A stretch of DNA of 64,000 nt from NCBI GenBank assembly GCA_016234595.1, contig JACRBG010000002.1, forward strand, positions 124,001-188,000. The letters run 5' to 3'. Source of the stretch: Chloroflexota bacterium (lineage in GTDB: Bacteria; Chloroflexota; Anaerolineae; Aggregatilineales; J027). Below the pieces are notes generated by a model. It was not told the DNA's origin. It saw only the letters and a program-made list of their open reading frames with translations, and searched no databases. The translations under genes and the position numbers were made by a program. Positions 1-9,805 of the stretch are shown in pieces. Position 1 is the first letter of the stretch; the number at the start of each line of letters is the position of its first letter.

Positions 1-1
1 T

Positions 2-1591
2 GCGACGGGCTTGCTGATGGCTTCAAATACTATCTGGCATATCAGCACAATTCCCGAAACACAAGCCCTCCATGCTATTTCACTCGTCGGCTTATTTTGG
101 TTGATGCTGCTGCACCTATACCAACCTCAAAAATTTGGGCCGTTGGTGGGGATGGGGTTTTTGGCAGGGCTAGGGCTTGCTAATCACCGGACAATTGTAT
201 TGGCTTTTCCGGCGGTTGGATTGGCGATGTTGTTGGCTGGGACATGGCGACATCTGAAATTTAAACAATGGCTGATTTTGGGTGTTGTTTTGATACTGCC
301 AATTTTGTCCTATAGCTATATCTACCTGCGGGTCAATACGGACCCCCATGTGGTGTTTAGCACTCGCCCTAGTTGGTTTCCCGCCGAGATGAATAACCAA
401 ATTGCAACCGATGTTATCCGAGGTAAATTGCAAACAGGGGAGGGTTTGGAAGGCAATATTCGTTTCCCTAAGGACGATTTTACCGAAAGGCTGGATTTTG
501 TACGGCATAACTTACAAGCTGAACTGACAACAGTCGGTTTTTGGGCAGGTATGTTGGGATTGGCCCTGCTTGGCCTAAAAAACTGGCGAATAGGTTTGGT
601 TTTACTGGCTTATCTCATTCCTTGGTTGATTTTTTTGATGGCATGGCGGCTGGATTGGAAGGCCGTTGTTTATCAACATGCTTTGGTAATGCCTTTGATT
701 GTGGGATTGATGGTGCTAGCGTCGTGGCCGATTTATTTGGTGAAAAAATGGAAGTCGCCTGTGCTGTTTTCTATTTTGGCTCTGCCACTGATTTGGTTAG
801 CCATTCATACCTATCTTCAAAATCACCCCGCCCGTGATTTGAGTAATGACCATCGCGGAGACGAATATTTGGCTCAAATTGATTATCTGACCGATGGGGC
901 CGTTGTTTTTGGTGGCGGCTGGTCGCCTGAAACATTTATTTTGTTGGAATTTTTAGACAATCACCATCGCACCGATCTATTGCCACTGGATTCGCGGAAT
1001 GTGGATGATGTAATTCAAGAGGCCTCGAATCTCAATCGAGATACCTACATCACACCATTTTTCCGCAGCATTTTTGGTCTCTATGTCGGTTCGACATGGA
1101 TTCAGGAACGTGGAGTAGCGTTTTCGGGCACATACACCGACATATTTTTGCAGGTGCGTCCGCCCCTTGATCCACGCTTGCAGGTCGAGGCGGATGGTGC
1201 AACCCATGTTCAGACACCCATCGCACCGGATATTGAACTCTATAGTTATACTTTAGGGTCGGATGCTGACGGTATTCGACTAGCGGTCTATTGGCGGGCA
1301 ACCGAGACAATTGATACCCGCTATTCGGTGTTTACCCATTTGCGATATTATGCAGCAGATGGCGGGGTACGGCTGTTGAGCCAAGATGACGCTTATGCGC
1401 CTGTCGAAAACAGCTACCCAACCGATTTATGGGAGGCGGATCAATTTGTCAAAGATACCTATTTTATCAAATGGCCGCGTGAGCCATTGCCGCCGGATGG
1501 CTTGAAAATCGTCATTGGGATGACCTTGAGCGCGACGGGTGATCGGACGGGTGAGTTCGTGATTCCTTTCACCAAAAGTGATGAAAAATAG
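2..1591 (+). CDS. GT39/DUF2723-type membrane glycosyltransferase, C-terminal part (5' end cut by window)
   Basis: The reading frame is open to the window edge, so the true start lies upstream. The first half is strongly hydrophobic with about seven membrane segments and contains the stretch GLGLANHRT, which resembles DUF2723 / protein O-mannosyltransferase-like proteins. These move sugars from a polyprenyl-phosphate donor at the outer face of the membrane. From about residue 270 a soluble tail follows that ends in a beta-sandwich with the pattern VYWRATE, YSVFTHLR, YPTDLWEADQFVKD. The same tail pattern occurs in the GT39-type protein at 50486-53377. The catalytic N-terminal loop is not in the window, so donor and acceptor cannot be judged. 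Confidence 0.75.
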   Translation, partial: ATGLLMASNTIWHISTIPETQALHAISLVGLFWLMLLHLYQPQKFGPLVGMGFLAGLGLANHRTIVLAFPAVGLAMLLAGTWRHLKFKQWLILGVVLILPILSYSYIYLRVNTDPHVVFSTRPSWFPAEMNNQIATDVIRGKLQTGEGLEGNIRFPKDDFTERLDFVRHNLQAELTTVGFWAGMLGLALLGLKNWRIGLVLLAYLIPWLIFLMAWRLDWKAVVYQHALVMPLIVGLMVLASWPIYLVKKWKSPVLFSILALPLIWLAIHTYLQNHPARDLSNDHRGDEYLAQIDYLTDGAVVFGGGWSPETFILLEFLDNHHRTDLLPLDSRNVDDVIQEASNLNRDTYITPFFRSIFGLYVGSTWIQERGVAFSGTYTDIFLQVRPPLDPRLQVEADGATHVQTPIAPDIELYSYTLGSDADGIRLAVYWRATETIDTRYSVFTHLRYYAADGGVRLLSQDDAYAPVENSYPTDLWEADQFVKDTYFIKWPREPLPPDGLKIVIGMTLSATGDRTGEFVIPFTKSDEK

Positions 1592-1733
1592 AGAGTTAGC
1601 AAAATTAAACCGCCCTGCTACAGTATCCCTTAAACATTTGTGATAAAATCCAGTTTGAGGCCATAATCGCTTGACGATGGTCATCACTTTATATTGGGTT
1701 TTCAGCAATGGTTATATTAGGGCGGCGTAAATT

Positions 1734-4700
1734 ATGAAAGTGGTCTTGCCACGACAAAACGAAGCCTATGCAGCAGAAGTAGAGGCAAAACCCCAAATTG
1801 CTGCACCTCAAGCCAGTCTTTTAGCTCGGCGGTTAAATTATGCGGTCGTTTTTGGAGCAGTCATCGTAGCGGTTATTGCAGCGGCAGCCTATCTGGTGCT
1901 TGCCCTCCAGTTTCAAAACCGACCTTTCCTCGGTGTGATGCTCACCCATGATGCCAAAGTCCAAAACGTAGGGCCATTTAGTAATCAGACATGGCCGGGT
2001 TGGGATGTCGGCATGAAATCCGGTGATCGGATTATCGGTGCGGAAAGCGGCTCCACTCAAATTGACTTAACCCACGAGGACGACCCACTCCAAGCCCTCA
2101 ATCAATTGTTAGATGGGATTGATGTGGGCAACCGTGTGCTGGTTAAGGTTGAGCGCGAAGGCAGTGGCCTTGCCAAAGTGGAGCGTTCGTATCCGGGCGA
2201 GAATAACACGGTGATTTCCGAGGTGCTGCTCAAATTGGCCCCATTCCCGTTGGCCGATTTGCTGGCGCACTTTGGGGTTGGGTTTATGGCGGGCTTGATT
2301 ATGTTGGTCATGGCCGTGTTTGTGCTGCTGCGGCGTGTGGAAGTGCTCTCAGCACAATTTTTGGCGGGTATTTGTGCGGCCTTGGCGGTGGTAGAAATGG
2401 GCCGCCTAGATTTGATGACCACCCACCAACTGATTCCACTTTGGATACTTGCGGGGTGTATGTTGGGGGGGCTATTGGTCAGTTTTGGCATGACCTTCCC
2501 GTCTAACCTAACCATGGTTGAGCGGATTCCGGCGGTACGTTACGCCCCACTGATGGTGGGCTTGATTTTGACACCCATTACCTATCAACTGTACATTAAC
2601 GACAATGACATCGCGCTCCTGATTCCAATTATCGTGACGATGCTTGGCGCGTTTGGCATGAGCATGATTATGTTGTCGCGGCGGCAGTACACCTCGTCGC
2701 CTGTATTCCGCGAACAAGCCAGTTATGCACTTCTGGCGACGTTTTTTGGCCTATTCCCCCTGCTGATTTGGACAGTCTATCAATTAGCCAGTGGGGGCGA
2801 AGCACCAACATGGTCAACCCCGGTTGTACAGACATTGGCCGTGTTATTTGTGTTGACGGTGACCTATGCGGTCACGCAATATCAATTATTAGAGACCGAT
2901 CGTTTAATCCCCGCTGTCATCGTTTATCACCTATTGGGTGGGTCATTGATTGTGGCCTATTTTGTAGTCGTCAGCGGGTTAAGTTGGATGGGGATTCAGG
3001 CGTTTAATGCGGATAGCCCCCTGCTGATTGCAGCGGTTGTGTTGTTTATGGCACTTGGTTTTGTGCCTATTCGCAATCGCCTACGCGAACAAATTGATCA
3101 AGTATGGTTCAAGACGCGCCGCCAATATCGGGAGCGGTTGGATGAAGTGATCCGCGCCCTGACCAACGCCTTGAATTTGGATGATGTGGATCGCGCCATC
3201 CGCCAACCTCTGAAAGAGACCATTGCGCCGAGTGACCTGTTATTGTTTGTGCGGGATAGCGAGGCGATGGAATTTGTGGCGCATGTCAACCCAGAAAGTG
3301 GACGACCCGTCACTGATATTACGTTCCCATTCAAAAGTGGATTGGGGCATTATCTCCAGACCGAAGCCAGCCTGCTCTATTTGGAGCCGGGGGCACAACT
3401 GCCGCCGATGGTCTATCAAGAACGCTCCAAACTAGCGATTTTGAATACACCCATTTTTGTCAGCCTCAAAGGGCGGCGACAATTAAATGGATTTTTGGCG
3501 GTTGGGTCACGGCGCAGTGGTGAATCGTATAGTTATGAAGATTTGCGGTTTATCCAAAACATTGCTGACCAAGCAGCCCTAGCCCTTGAACGCGCCCAAA
3601 TTGTGCAAGACCTTGAACGGCGTTTCAAGATTCAAGACGTGTTAAGCCAAGTGTCGCGGGCACTCAACTTTGCAATTGACTTTGACACCCTGATGGAACT
3701 CTTGTATGCCCAAACGACCCGTGTGATTGAGGCCGATATTTTCTCGATTGCGATTGCCGACCACCTGTCAGGCCATTTGCACTATGCGTTTTTTGCCAGA
3801 GGCGAGGAACGTTTGGAACATGTTGAGGGGCGACGTTGGACGATGGGGCGCGATTTGTTAAGCGAGGTTGTCCGCACCCAAAAAATCATCCTGACGACGG
3901 ATTATGGCGCGGAATTGCGTCGGTTAAATCCGAATGCCGAAGTTGAGCCGCTCTATCAACAAATGAGAGCATGGATGGCTGTACCGCTGACCGCTGATAC
4001 GACCAAAGGCGCGTTAGGGGTGATGTCAGCGGGAACGAATGATACTACCATCCGTTATAGTGATGACCAAATGCGTTTGTTCTCTGACATTGCCAACGTC
4101 GCGGCGAGTGCGATTGACAAAACGCGCTTGTTTGAGGCGACCCAAATCCGCACCCGTCAGTTGGAAGCACTTAACCAGATTTCCAGCCAATTGTCGTTTG
4201 CGATTGAAGATCTTGACCACCTGTTGAATATCATCACACAAAGCGCCATGGACATTCTCAAGGCTGAAGCCGGGAGCCTATTACTTTCGGATGAAGGTTC
4301 GGGCGACCTTGTGTTCCACGTCGCCTTGGGGCCAACAGCGGGTGGACTGGTTGGTAAACGGATTTCTAAGGATGCCAGCAGTCTTTCGGCGGAAGCCCTA
4401 AAACGTGGCGAACCGATCATTGTTAATGACACCGCCCAAGATAGCCGCTGGCATGGGGAAGTCGTCAAGCAAGAAGATGAAGACGATATGACCTTCCATT
4501 CGCGGGCCATCTTGACGACGCCATTGGTTTCGCAAGGGCAGGCGATTGGGGTACTGCAAATTCTCAATAAACGTGACCGCAGCATTTTTACCGAAGAAGA
4601 TGCTCAACTATTAACGACTTTTGCCGCCCAAGCCGCCGTCGCCATTCAAAACGCCAAGTTGTTTGAATCGCAAGATGCCCAACTGCTACAGCGCGTGGAC

Positions 4701-5939
4701 GAACTTGACCGCATGGCCGCGATTGACCAGCAATTGAATAAGTCGCTAGAACTCTATAAAGTGGCTGAAATCACCCTCAATTGGGCAACGCAGCATTCCG
4801 AGTCCAAAGTGGGGGCACTAGCAGTCATTCGACCCGATAGCAATATGATGCGTTTGGTCGCCCTGACGGACTATCCAGCGGGGTCTTTGTTCCACGAAGG
4901 CCTGGGGCATGAGTTTTCGATTGAAGAGGGGATCTGGGGGCGTGTAATTCGCTCGGCTACGCCCGTTTTCACGCGCAATCTTAAAACCGACCCTGACTAT
5001 GTTGAAACCTACCCAGAGGCTGTTTCGCAAATTGTGGTGCCGATTATCAGTGCCGGGGAGGCCATTGGGATTATTTTGTTGGAAAGCGATAACGAAACTG
5101 ATCTCAACTTGCTCGACTTACAATTCCTGTCACGTCTCGCTGACCATGCCAGCCCTGCGATTGCCAATGCCCAATTGTTTGATGAACTGCGCCATCAACA
5201 AGAAGCCCGTGCAGAGTTTGTGTCGTTTATCGCCCACGAACTTAAAGCGCCTATGACCTCGATGAAAGGTTATACTGACTTACTGATGCGCGGGGTGGTC
5301 GGGCCAATTAATGACCAACAAGGTGACTTCTTGAAAACAATTTATAACGCAGTCAATCGTATGGATGCGCTGGTTTCCGACTTGCGTGACATCGAGCGTT
5401 ATGAATCCGGTCAGATGCGTTTGGAAATGGGGTCGGTGACATTTGCACAGGTCTGCCGTGAAAGCCTCATCCCACTCCAACAGCAATTTGAAGATCGCCA
5501 GCAGCAGGTGGTTTTGGAAGTGCGCGACGATTTGCCACTTATCTGGGGCGACCACAAACGCCTAATTCAGGTCATGACCAATTTCTTGACCAACGGCAAC
5601 AAATATACGCCTCCCGGTGGCAAGGTGACGGTCAAAGCTGAAGAGTCCGTCAATCTGTGGGATACGGAAGGGGCGCGGCGGGTGGTGCATGTCCAAATTA
5701 AGGACACGGGTATCGGCATTTCGGAAGAAGATCAAAAACGCCTGTTCCGTGAGAAATATTTCCGCACTGACAATGCCAAAGCAACTGACCAACCCGGTAC
5801 AGGCTTGGGGATGGTGCTGACTCGCGGTTTGATTTTGCAGCATGGTGGTCAGGTCTGGGTGGAAAGCGAACTGGAAAAAGGTACGACCTTCCACTTTACC
5901 CTGCCATTGGCTGATGAGATTATGCGCGAAGCAACCTAA
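1734..5939 (+). CDS. Membrane sensor histidine kinase with PDZ-like outer loop and four GAF domains
   Basis: The protein has 1401 residues. A first membrane segment (about 36-58) is followed by an extracytoplasmic PDZ-like stretch (about 65-140, with GWDVGMKSGDRIIG). About seven more membrane helices follow (about 175-445), then four GAF domains (about 465-620, 637-800, 815-980, 995-1150). The kinase core has the phospho-acceptor in FIAHELKAP (His1168) and an ATPase domain with NFLTNGNKYTPPGG, DTGIGI and GTGLGM. No receiver is fused and no response-regulator gene is adjacent, so its partner is unknown. The next gene is a Ser/Thr kinase in the same direction. The PDZ fold is inferred from pattern only; the kinase assignment is firm. 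Confidence 0.92.
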   Translation: MKVVLPRQNEAYAAEVEAKPQIAAPQASLLARRLNYAVVFGAVIVAVIAAAAYLVLALQFQNRPFLGVMLTHDAKVQNVGPFSNQTWPGWDVGMKSGDRIIGAESGSTQIDLTHEDDPLQALNQLLDGIDVGNRVLVKVEREGSGLAKVERSYPGENNTVISEVLLKLAPFPLADLLAHFGVGFMAGLIMLVMAVFVLLRRVEVLSAQFLAGICAALAVVEMGRLDLMTTHQLIPLWILAGCMLGGLLVSFGMTFPSNLTMVERIPAVRYAPLMVGLILTPITYQLYINDNDIALLIPIIVTMLGAFGMSMIMLSRRQYTSSPVFREQASYALLATFFGLFPLLIWTVYQLASGGEAPTWSTPVVQTLAVLFVLTVTYAVTQYQLLETDRLIPAVIVYHLLGGSLIVAYFVVVSGLSWMGIQAFNADSPLLIAAVVLFMALGFVPIRNRLREQIDQVWFKTRRQYRERLDEVIRALTNALNLDDVDRAIRQPLKETIAPSDLLLFVRDSEAMEFVAHVNPESGRPVTDITFPFKSGLGHYLQTEASLLYLEPGAQLPPMVYQERSKLAILNTPIFVSLKGRRQLNGFLAVGSRRSGESYSYEDLRFIQNIADQAALALERAQIVQDLERRFKIQDVLSQVSRALNFAIDFDTLMELLYAQTTRVIEADIFSIAIADHLSGHLHYAFFARGEERLEHVEGRRWTMGRDLLSEVVRTQKIILTTDYGAELRRLNPNAEVEPLYQQMRAWMAVPLTADTTKGALGVMSAGTNDTTIRYSDDQMRLFSDIANVAASAIDKTRLFEATQIRTRQLEALNQISSQLSFAIEDLDHLLNIITQSAMDILKAEAGSLLLSDEGSGDLVFHVALGPTAGGLVGKRISKDASSLSAEALKRGEPIIVNDTAQDSRWHGEVVKQEDEDDMTFHSRAILTTPLVSQGQAIGVLQILNKRDRSIFTEEDAQLLTTFAAQAAVAIQNAKLFESQDAQLLQRVDELDRMAAIDQQLNKSLELYKVAEITLNWATQHSESKVGALAVIRPDSNMMRLVALTDYPAGSLFHEGLGHEFSIEEGIWGRVIRSATPVFTRNLKTDPDYVETYPEAVSQIVVPIISAGEAIGIILLESDNETDLNLLDLQFLSRLADHASPAIANAQLFDELRHQQEARAEFVSFIAHELKAPMTSMKGYTDLLMRGVVGPINDQQGDFLKTIYNAVNRMDALVSDLRDIERYESGQMRLEMGSVTFAQVCRESLIPLQQQFEDRQQQVVLEVRDDLPLIWGDHKRLIQVMTNFLTNGNKYTPPGGKVTVKAEESVNLWDTEGARRVVHVQIKDTGIGISEEDQKRLFREKYFRTDNAKATDQPGTGLGMVLTRGLILQHGGQVWVESELEKGTTFHFTLPLADEIMREAT

Positions 5940-5975
5940 GTTTAACGAGCTATTTAAGTTCTGCTTGAAATCGCT

Positions 5976-6019
5976 ACTTGTGTTATAGTACATCGCAAAA
6001 GATAGGCTATAACACAAGT
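5976..6019 (+). terminator. Perfect 13-bp inverted repeat followed by a T-run; likely terminator, possibly with a promoter inside
   Basis: ACTTGTGTTATAG (5976-5988) and CTATAACACAAGT (6007-6019) are exact complements around an 18-nt loop, followed by TATTTTTTTA. This fits a Rho-independent terminator for the histidine kinase gene, although the stem is AT-rich. The left arm also contains TGTTATAGT, an extended -10-like sequence that could start transcription of the Ser/Thr kinase at 6066. Confidence 0.5.
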
Positions 6020-6065
6020 TATTTTTTTATTTCTTTGCCTAATCATTCAACAGGATATTTACAGT

Positions 6066-9000
6066 ATGGTTGGTCAAACGATTGGGCCATATGAGCTTTT
6101 GGAAGAAATCGGACGTGGGGGGATGGCACGAGTTTATCGCGCCTACCAGCCTAGTATGGATCGTTTTGTCGCCATTAAGGTGATACAAAAATCCATCGCG
6201 GCTGACCCTGCCTCATTAGAGCGTTTTCTCCGCGAAGCTCGCCTTATTGCGCGTCTTGAACATCCCCATATCTTGCCCGTTTATGATTTTGACGGACAGC
6301 ACGAACCGCCCTATATTGTGATGCGGTATCTGCCCTCTGGCACGCTAAAAGACATTGCCGAAAAAACACACCTCCCCGCCGGGGAAGTTATTCATGTACT
6401 CCGTCAGGCGGCAGCGGCGTTGGACTATGCCCATCGGCAAGGGGTGATTCACCGCGATATTAAACCCTCCAATATTTTGATTGATGCGGATGGCAATGCT
6501 TTTCTCACAGATTTTGGAATTGCCCGCATGATTGAAAGCAGTCAGGGGTTAACCGATACAGGCATAGCCGTCGGAACTCCCGGTTATATGGCCCCTGAGC
6601 AGGGTATGGGGTTAGATATTGATGGACGGTCAGATGCCTATGGGTTGGCGGTGATCGCCTTTGAAATCCTGACGGGTTTTTCGCCCTATTCCGCTGAAAC
6701 CCCGATGGCTTTGATGGTGCGGCATATCAGCGACCCTGTCCCATCCATTTTGGCCTTTAACCCCAATCTGCCGCCTGAATTAGAAGAAGTCATGCTGAAA
6801 GGGCTTGCCAAGCAACCAGAAGACCGTTATGACACCTCGATGCAGTTTGTTTCGGCGCTGACGAAAGCCCTTGGGGATAAAATTGTCACCCAGCCCGTTC
6901 AGCTAAAAGAGGCTGCTAGTCAGACCATTGAAGAACTAGAAAACGCACGGGCTACCTTTATCCAAGCGCCGCGTACGCCTGTTACCGATCAATCAACCAG
7001 TATCAAAACGCCATCACCATCGGGTTTTGGTGGGCCGACTTTGGTCACGACACCACCGGGAACTACCCCGCCGACCACCCCTTCGACGCCGGCTCCACTG
7101 TCGCCTCCCCCACACCATAATCGCTCACAGGGACTGTGGGCAGGCCTGCTTTTTGTCGGATTATTGGCGGTGGCTGGTGCGATTATTTTTGCGGCACTGC
7201 AAAGTAATAAAAATGAGGCTACTACCACTGATGTGGGTGTGACCCAAACGCAAATCGCAGGGCAAACCAATACCCAATTAGCCAATGCCTTTGGGACACA
7301 AAGCGCGATAGGCACACAGACACGGGTGGTGGTGGCACAGGCTATCAATACCCAACAGGCGAATGATGACGCGACCCAAACCGAGGATGCTCGTAACGTT
7401 GCCAAGACATCTACTCAAGAGGTCAAATTTGCCGTAACGCAGACTCAGATCGCGCTTTTGGGGCAAGATACAGCGACAAACGAGGCCAAAGAAACCCTCG
7501 CGGCGACACTTTTGACACCGCAACCTACCGACACGATAACCCCAACTCAGACCGATACGCCAACTGCGACCTTGACGGCGACCGATACGCCAACTAGCAC
7601 CAATACTATAACGGAGACCCCTACAGCAACGGCAACATTAACGAGTACCCCATCAGCGACTTTTACACTGACGGCGACCGCGACTGACACTGCTTCTTCA
7701 ACACCCACAGCAACCGCGACCTATACAGCCTCACCGACCTTTACCACTTCACCAACCCTGACACCATTCCCAACTCCTACCCCTCAACCGGTTGGATTGA
7801 TGCCATTTTTGGCCGACATGGAAAATCCAGATATCTTGACGGGTTGGGCCTATAATGCGGATGAGTGGCGTTTGGTGACGGAAGGTGGCAATACGGCTTT
7901 GGTTGGCGCATCGGGCTTGTCAAGTTCGCTGGCAATCTTGGGGAATGAAGTGCCCGAATGGACGGAAACAGGTTCAACGGACATCATCTTGCGATTGCGC
8001 TTCCGTTTACAAGAAGTCAACAGTGGTGCACGAATCATTTTCCGTTATACCCCCTCGGCTGGATATTATGCGTTAGAAATTACGGGTGGGCGCATTGTTA
8101 TGAGAAAAGGCCCCGCTGGAGGACTTTCGCGCAGCAACGAACTTAATCTAGCCAATGGCACGGTGACCAATGTCGTCAATATTGGGACATGGTATGAGGT
8201 AATCGCGTGGATCGAAGGTGGACGGATTTACGTTTATCTTGACCGTCAACTGGTGATTACTACTATTGATACGGCAACCCCTTTGCCCGCCGGAGCGATT
8301 TTGCTGCAAACGTTGGCTGCCAATGTCAACCCAGTCTATTTTGATGACATTATTGTGCAACGTGGTGAACTTGCCAGCGACCATTTTGAGAACGCCAGCA
8401 CTTTACCAAGCACATGGCAATATAGCTCCACTGCCGCAATTACAATGGGGTCAGCGAATAACAGCCAATTTATCGAGATGAATGGGGAAGCCTCAGCCAC
8501 GCCGCTGACTTCGACACTCTCTGATTTTATGATGTCGTGTAATCTGGCAAGCCGTCAGGGCAGTTTCTATATTCGCCTGCGGGATTCACAATCGGGCACG
8601 CTGCGATTAGAAGGCATAGCAGGTAATTTGCAGGTGACACAGTATGATGGCGACGGCAGTATTGTTAAAACAGTCACCATCTCGCAATTCTACAGTCGCG
8701 ATTTTAATGTGCTGTTTGTGGAAATTATCGGCGAGCGGGTTATGATCTGGGATCGGCGGGGTAGTCTGAAAATGGATGAACTCTATCCCGGTTTACCTCC
8801 CAGCGGCAATATTGTATTCCAGACTGGGACGGCAGGCGATATTTTACGCATTGATGACTGTTTGTTTGCACGTACCACAATTTCTACTACCGATGAAGCC
8901 TCGTTCGCCTTTGAAATTTTGGATGAATTGAATGACCCCAATCGGCGCCCCTATCGTGAATTGGCGACAGATTGGACGGAGGATTTTAGCGATGAAGCCC

Positions 9001-9617
9001 GCACACGTGAATGGTGGGAAGGTCAAGGGCCGGGTGAATTTGTCTTCGATCAAGCGTTAGCACCCGATGCGCCCCACCGCCGTTATTATGAAGTCAATAA
9101 TGATGGTGAACAGACGGCCTATTGGCGTATCCGCCGCGAATTGGATCGGCGCTTTACAGTGTTTGGGGACGGACAGGATCGTACTACCTTCCGCGACTCC
9201 AGTGATATTTATGTCAAAGTGGATATGCGCTTTCCCGATAGTGCCCCTGAAGGAAGTACGGGTTGGGTGGGGATACGCTCGACTATCAACGCGACAAATA
9301 CAGGCCTTGACCAATATCAAATCGAATTGACCAAAGAAGGCGGCTTGGTGCGTGCCCGTGTGCGACCCTTCCTGCAAGACGATAAGACCTACATCTACGA
9401 CCAATTGATACCCGATGTTGCGGTTGGGGATTGGTTTGAAGTGACAATTGTGGCGTATAACGACCGCATCGCCTTCTTTGTGAATGGGCGGTTGCTTTCT
9501 GGCGCGACCATTCGGCCAGCGCGGTTGTTGGGTGGCACACTCTCAATTGGCGTTGAGGGTGGCTCATTGGTGGACTTTGATGACTTGGTCTTCCGCGATA
9601 CGTCGGTGAATGAATAG
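6066..9617 (+). CDS. Transmembrane Ser/Thr protein kinase (PknB-type) with extracytoplasmic laminin-G-like domains
   Basis: The protein has 1183 residues. The kinase domain (about 8-270) has the Gly-rich loop IGRGGMARVY, Lys38, HRDIKPSN (129-136), DFG (149-151) and APE (176-178), so all catalytic residues are present and it is an RD kinase. A Pro/Thr-rich link leads to one membrane helix (about 357-377). Outside are an A/T/Q-rich stretch, a Thr/Pro-rich spacer, and three beta-rich segments (about 575-730, 735-880, 920-1180) with the look of concanavalin/laminin-G folds, for example YYALEITGG and DQYQIELTKEGG. There are no PASTA repeats. The outer part may bind glycans; that is inference. It follows the multi-GAF kinase gene. 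Confidence 0.92.
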   Translation: MVGQTIGPYELLEEIGRGGMARVYRAYQPSMDRFVAIKVIQKSIAADPASLERFLREARLIARLEHPHILPVYDFDGQHEPPYIVMRYLPSGTLKDIAEKTHLPAGEVIHVLRQAAAALDYAHRQGVIHRDIKPSNILIDADGNAFLTDFGIARMIESSQGLTDTGIAVGTPGYMAPEQGMGLDIDGRSDAYGLAVIAFEILTGFSPYSAETPMALMVRHISDPVPSILAFNPNLPPELEEVMLKGLAKQPEDRYDTSMQFVSALTKALGDKIVTQPVQLKEAASQTIEELENARATFIQAPRTPVTDQSTSIKTPSPSGFGGPTLVTTPPGTTPPTTPSTPAPLSPPPHHNRSQGLWAGLLFVGLLAVAGAIIFAALQSNKNEATTTDVGVTQTQIAGQTNTQLANAFGTQSAIGTQTRVVVAQAINTQQANDDATQTEDARNVAKTSTQEVKFAVTQTQIALLGQDTATNEAKETLAATLLTPQPTDTITPTQTDTPTATLTATDTPTSTNTITETPTATATLTSTPSATFTLTATATDTASSTPTATATYTASPTFTTSPTLTPFPTPTPQPVGLMPFLADMENPDILTGWAYNADEWRLVTEGGNTALVGASGLSSSLAILGNEVPEWTETGSTDIILRLRFRLQEVNSGARIIFRYTPSAGYYALEITGGRIVMRKGPAGGLSRSNELNLANGTVTNVVNIGTWYEVIAWIEGGRIYVYLDRQLVITTIDTATPLPAGAILLQTLAANVNPVYFDDIIVQRGELASDHFENASTLPSTWQYSSTAAITMGSANNSQFIEMNGEASATPLTSTLSDFMMSCNLASRQGSFYIRLRDSQSGTLRLEGIAGNLQVTQYDGDGSIVKTVTISQFYSRDFNVLFVEIIGERVMIWDRRGSLKMDELYPGLPPSGNIVFQTGTAGDILRIDDCLFARTTISTTDEASFAFEILDELNDPNRRPYRELATDWTEDFSDEARTREWWEGQGPGEFVFDQALAPDAPHRRYYEVNNDGEQTAYWRIRRELDRRFTVFGDGQDRTTFRDSSDIYVKVDMRFPDSAPEGSTGWVGIRSTINATNTGLDQYQIELTKEGGLVRARVRPFLQDDKTYIYDQLIPDVAVGDWFEVTIVAYNDRIAFFVNGRLLSGATIRPARLLGGTLSIGVEGGSLVDFDDLVFRDTSVNE

Positions 9618-9646
9618 CCGCTTCTAAAATTCGACGATTTTATAGA

Positions 9647-9676
9647 GGGCAGGTTCGCTGGACTTGCCCTTTTTTG
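9647..9676 (+). terminator. Rho-independent terminator after the Ser/Thr kinase gene
   Basis: GGGCAGGT pairs with ACTTGCCC (8 bp with one G-T pair) around a 7-nt loop and is followed directly by six T. It lies 30 bases after the stop codon at 9617. Confidence 0.8.
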
Positions 9677-9805
9677 TCAGCTTCCCATCAGGCATTTATC
9701 AGCTAAATTTCAGCTTCCACCGCTTGCCCAACGGCCTCTTACACCTCTTGCGATTTGTGAATAGACTCATGCTCATCTTTTGCGCGATTAGGGGAGTTTT
9801 GAATC

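Noticed and set aside
6989-7405. Long minus-strand open frame inside the Ser/Thr kinase gene
   Set aside because: It is the complement of the Thr/Pro/Ala-rich linker, where biased codons leave the other strand open. It has no ribosome site and its composition is artificial (Val/Cys/Ala runs).
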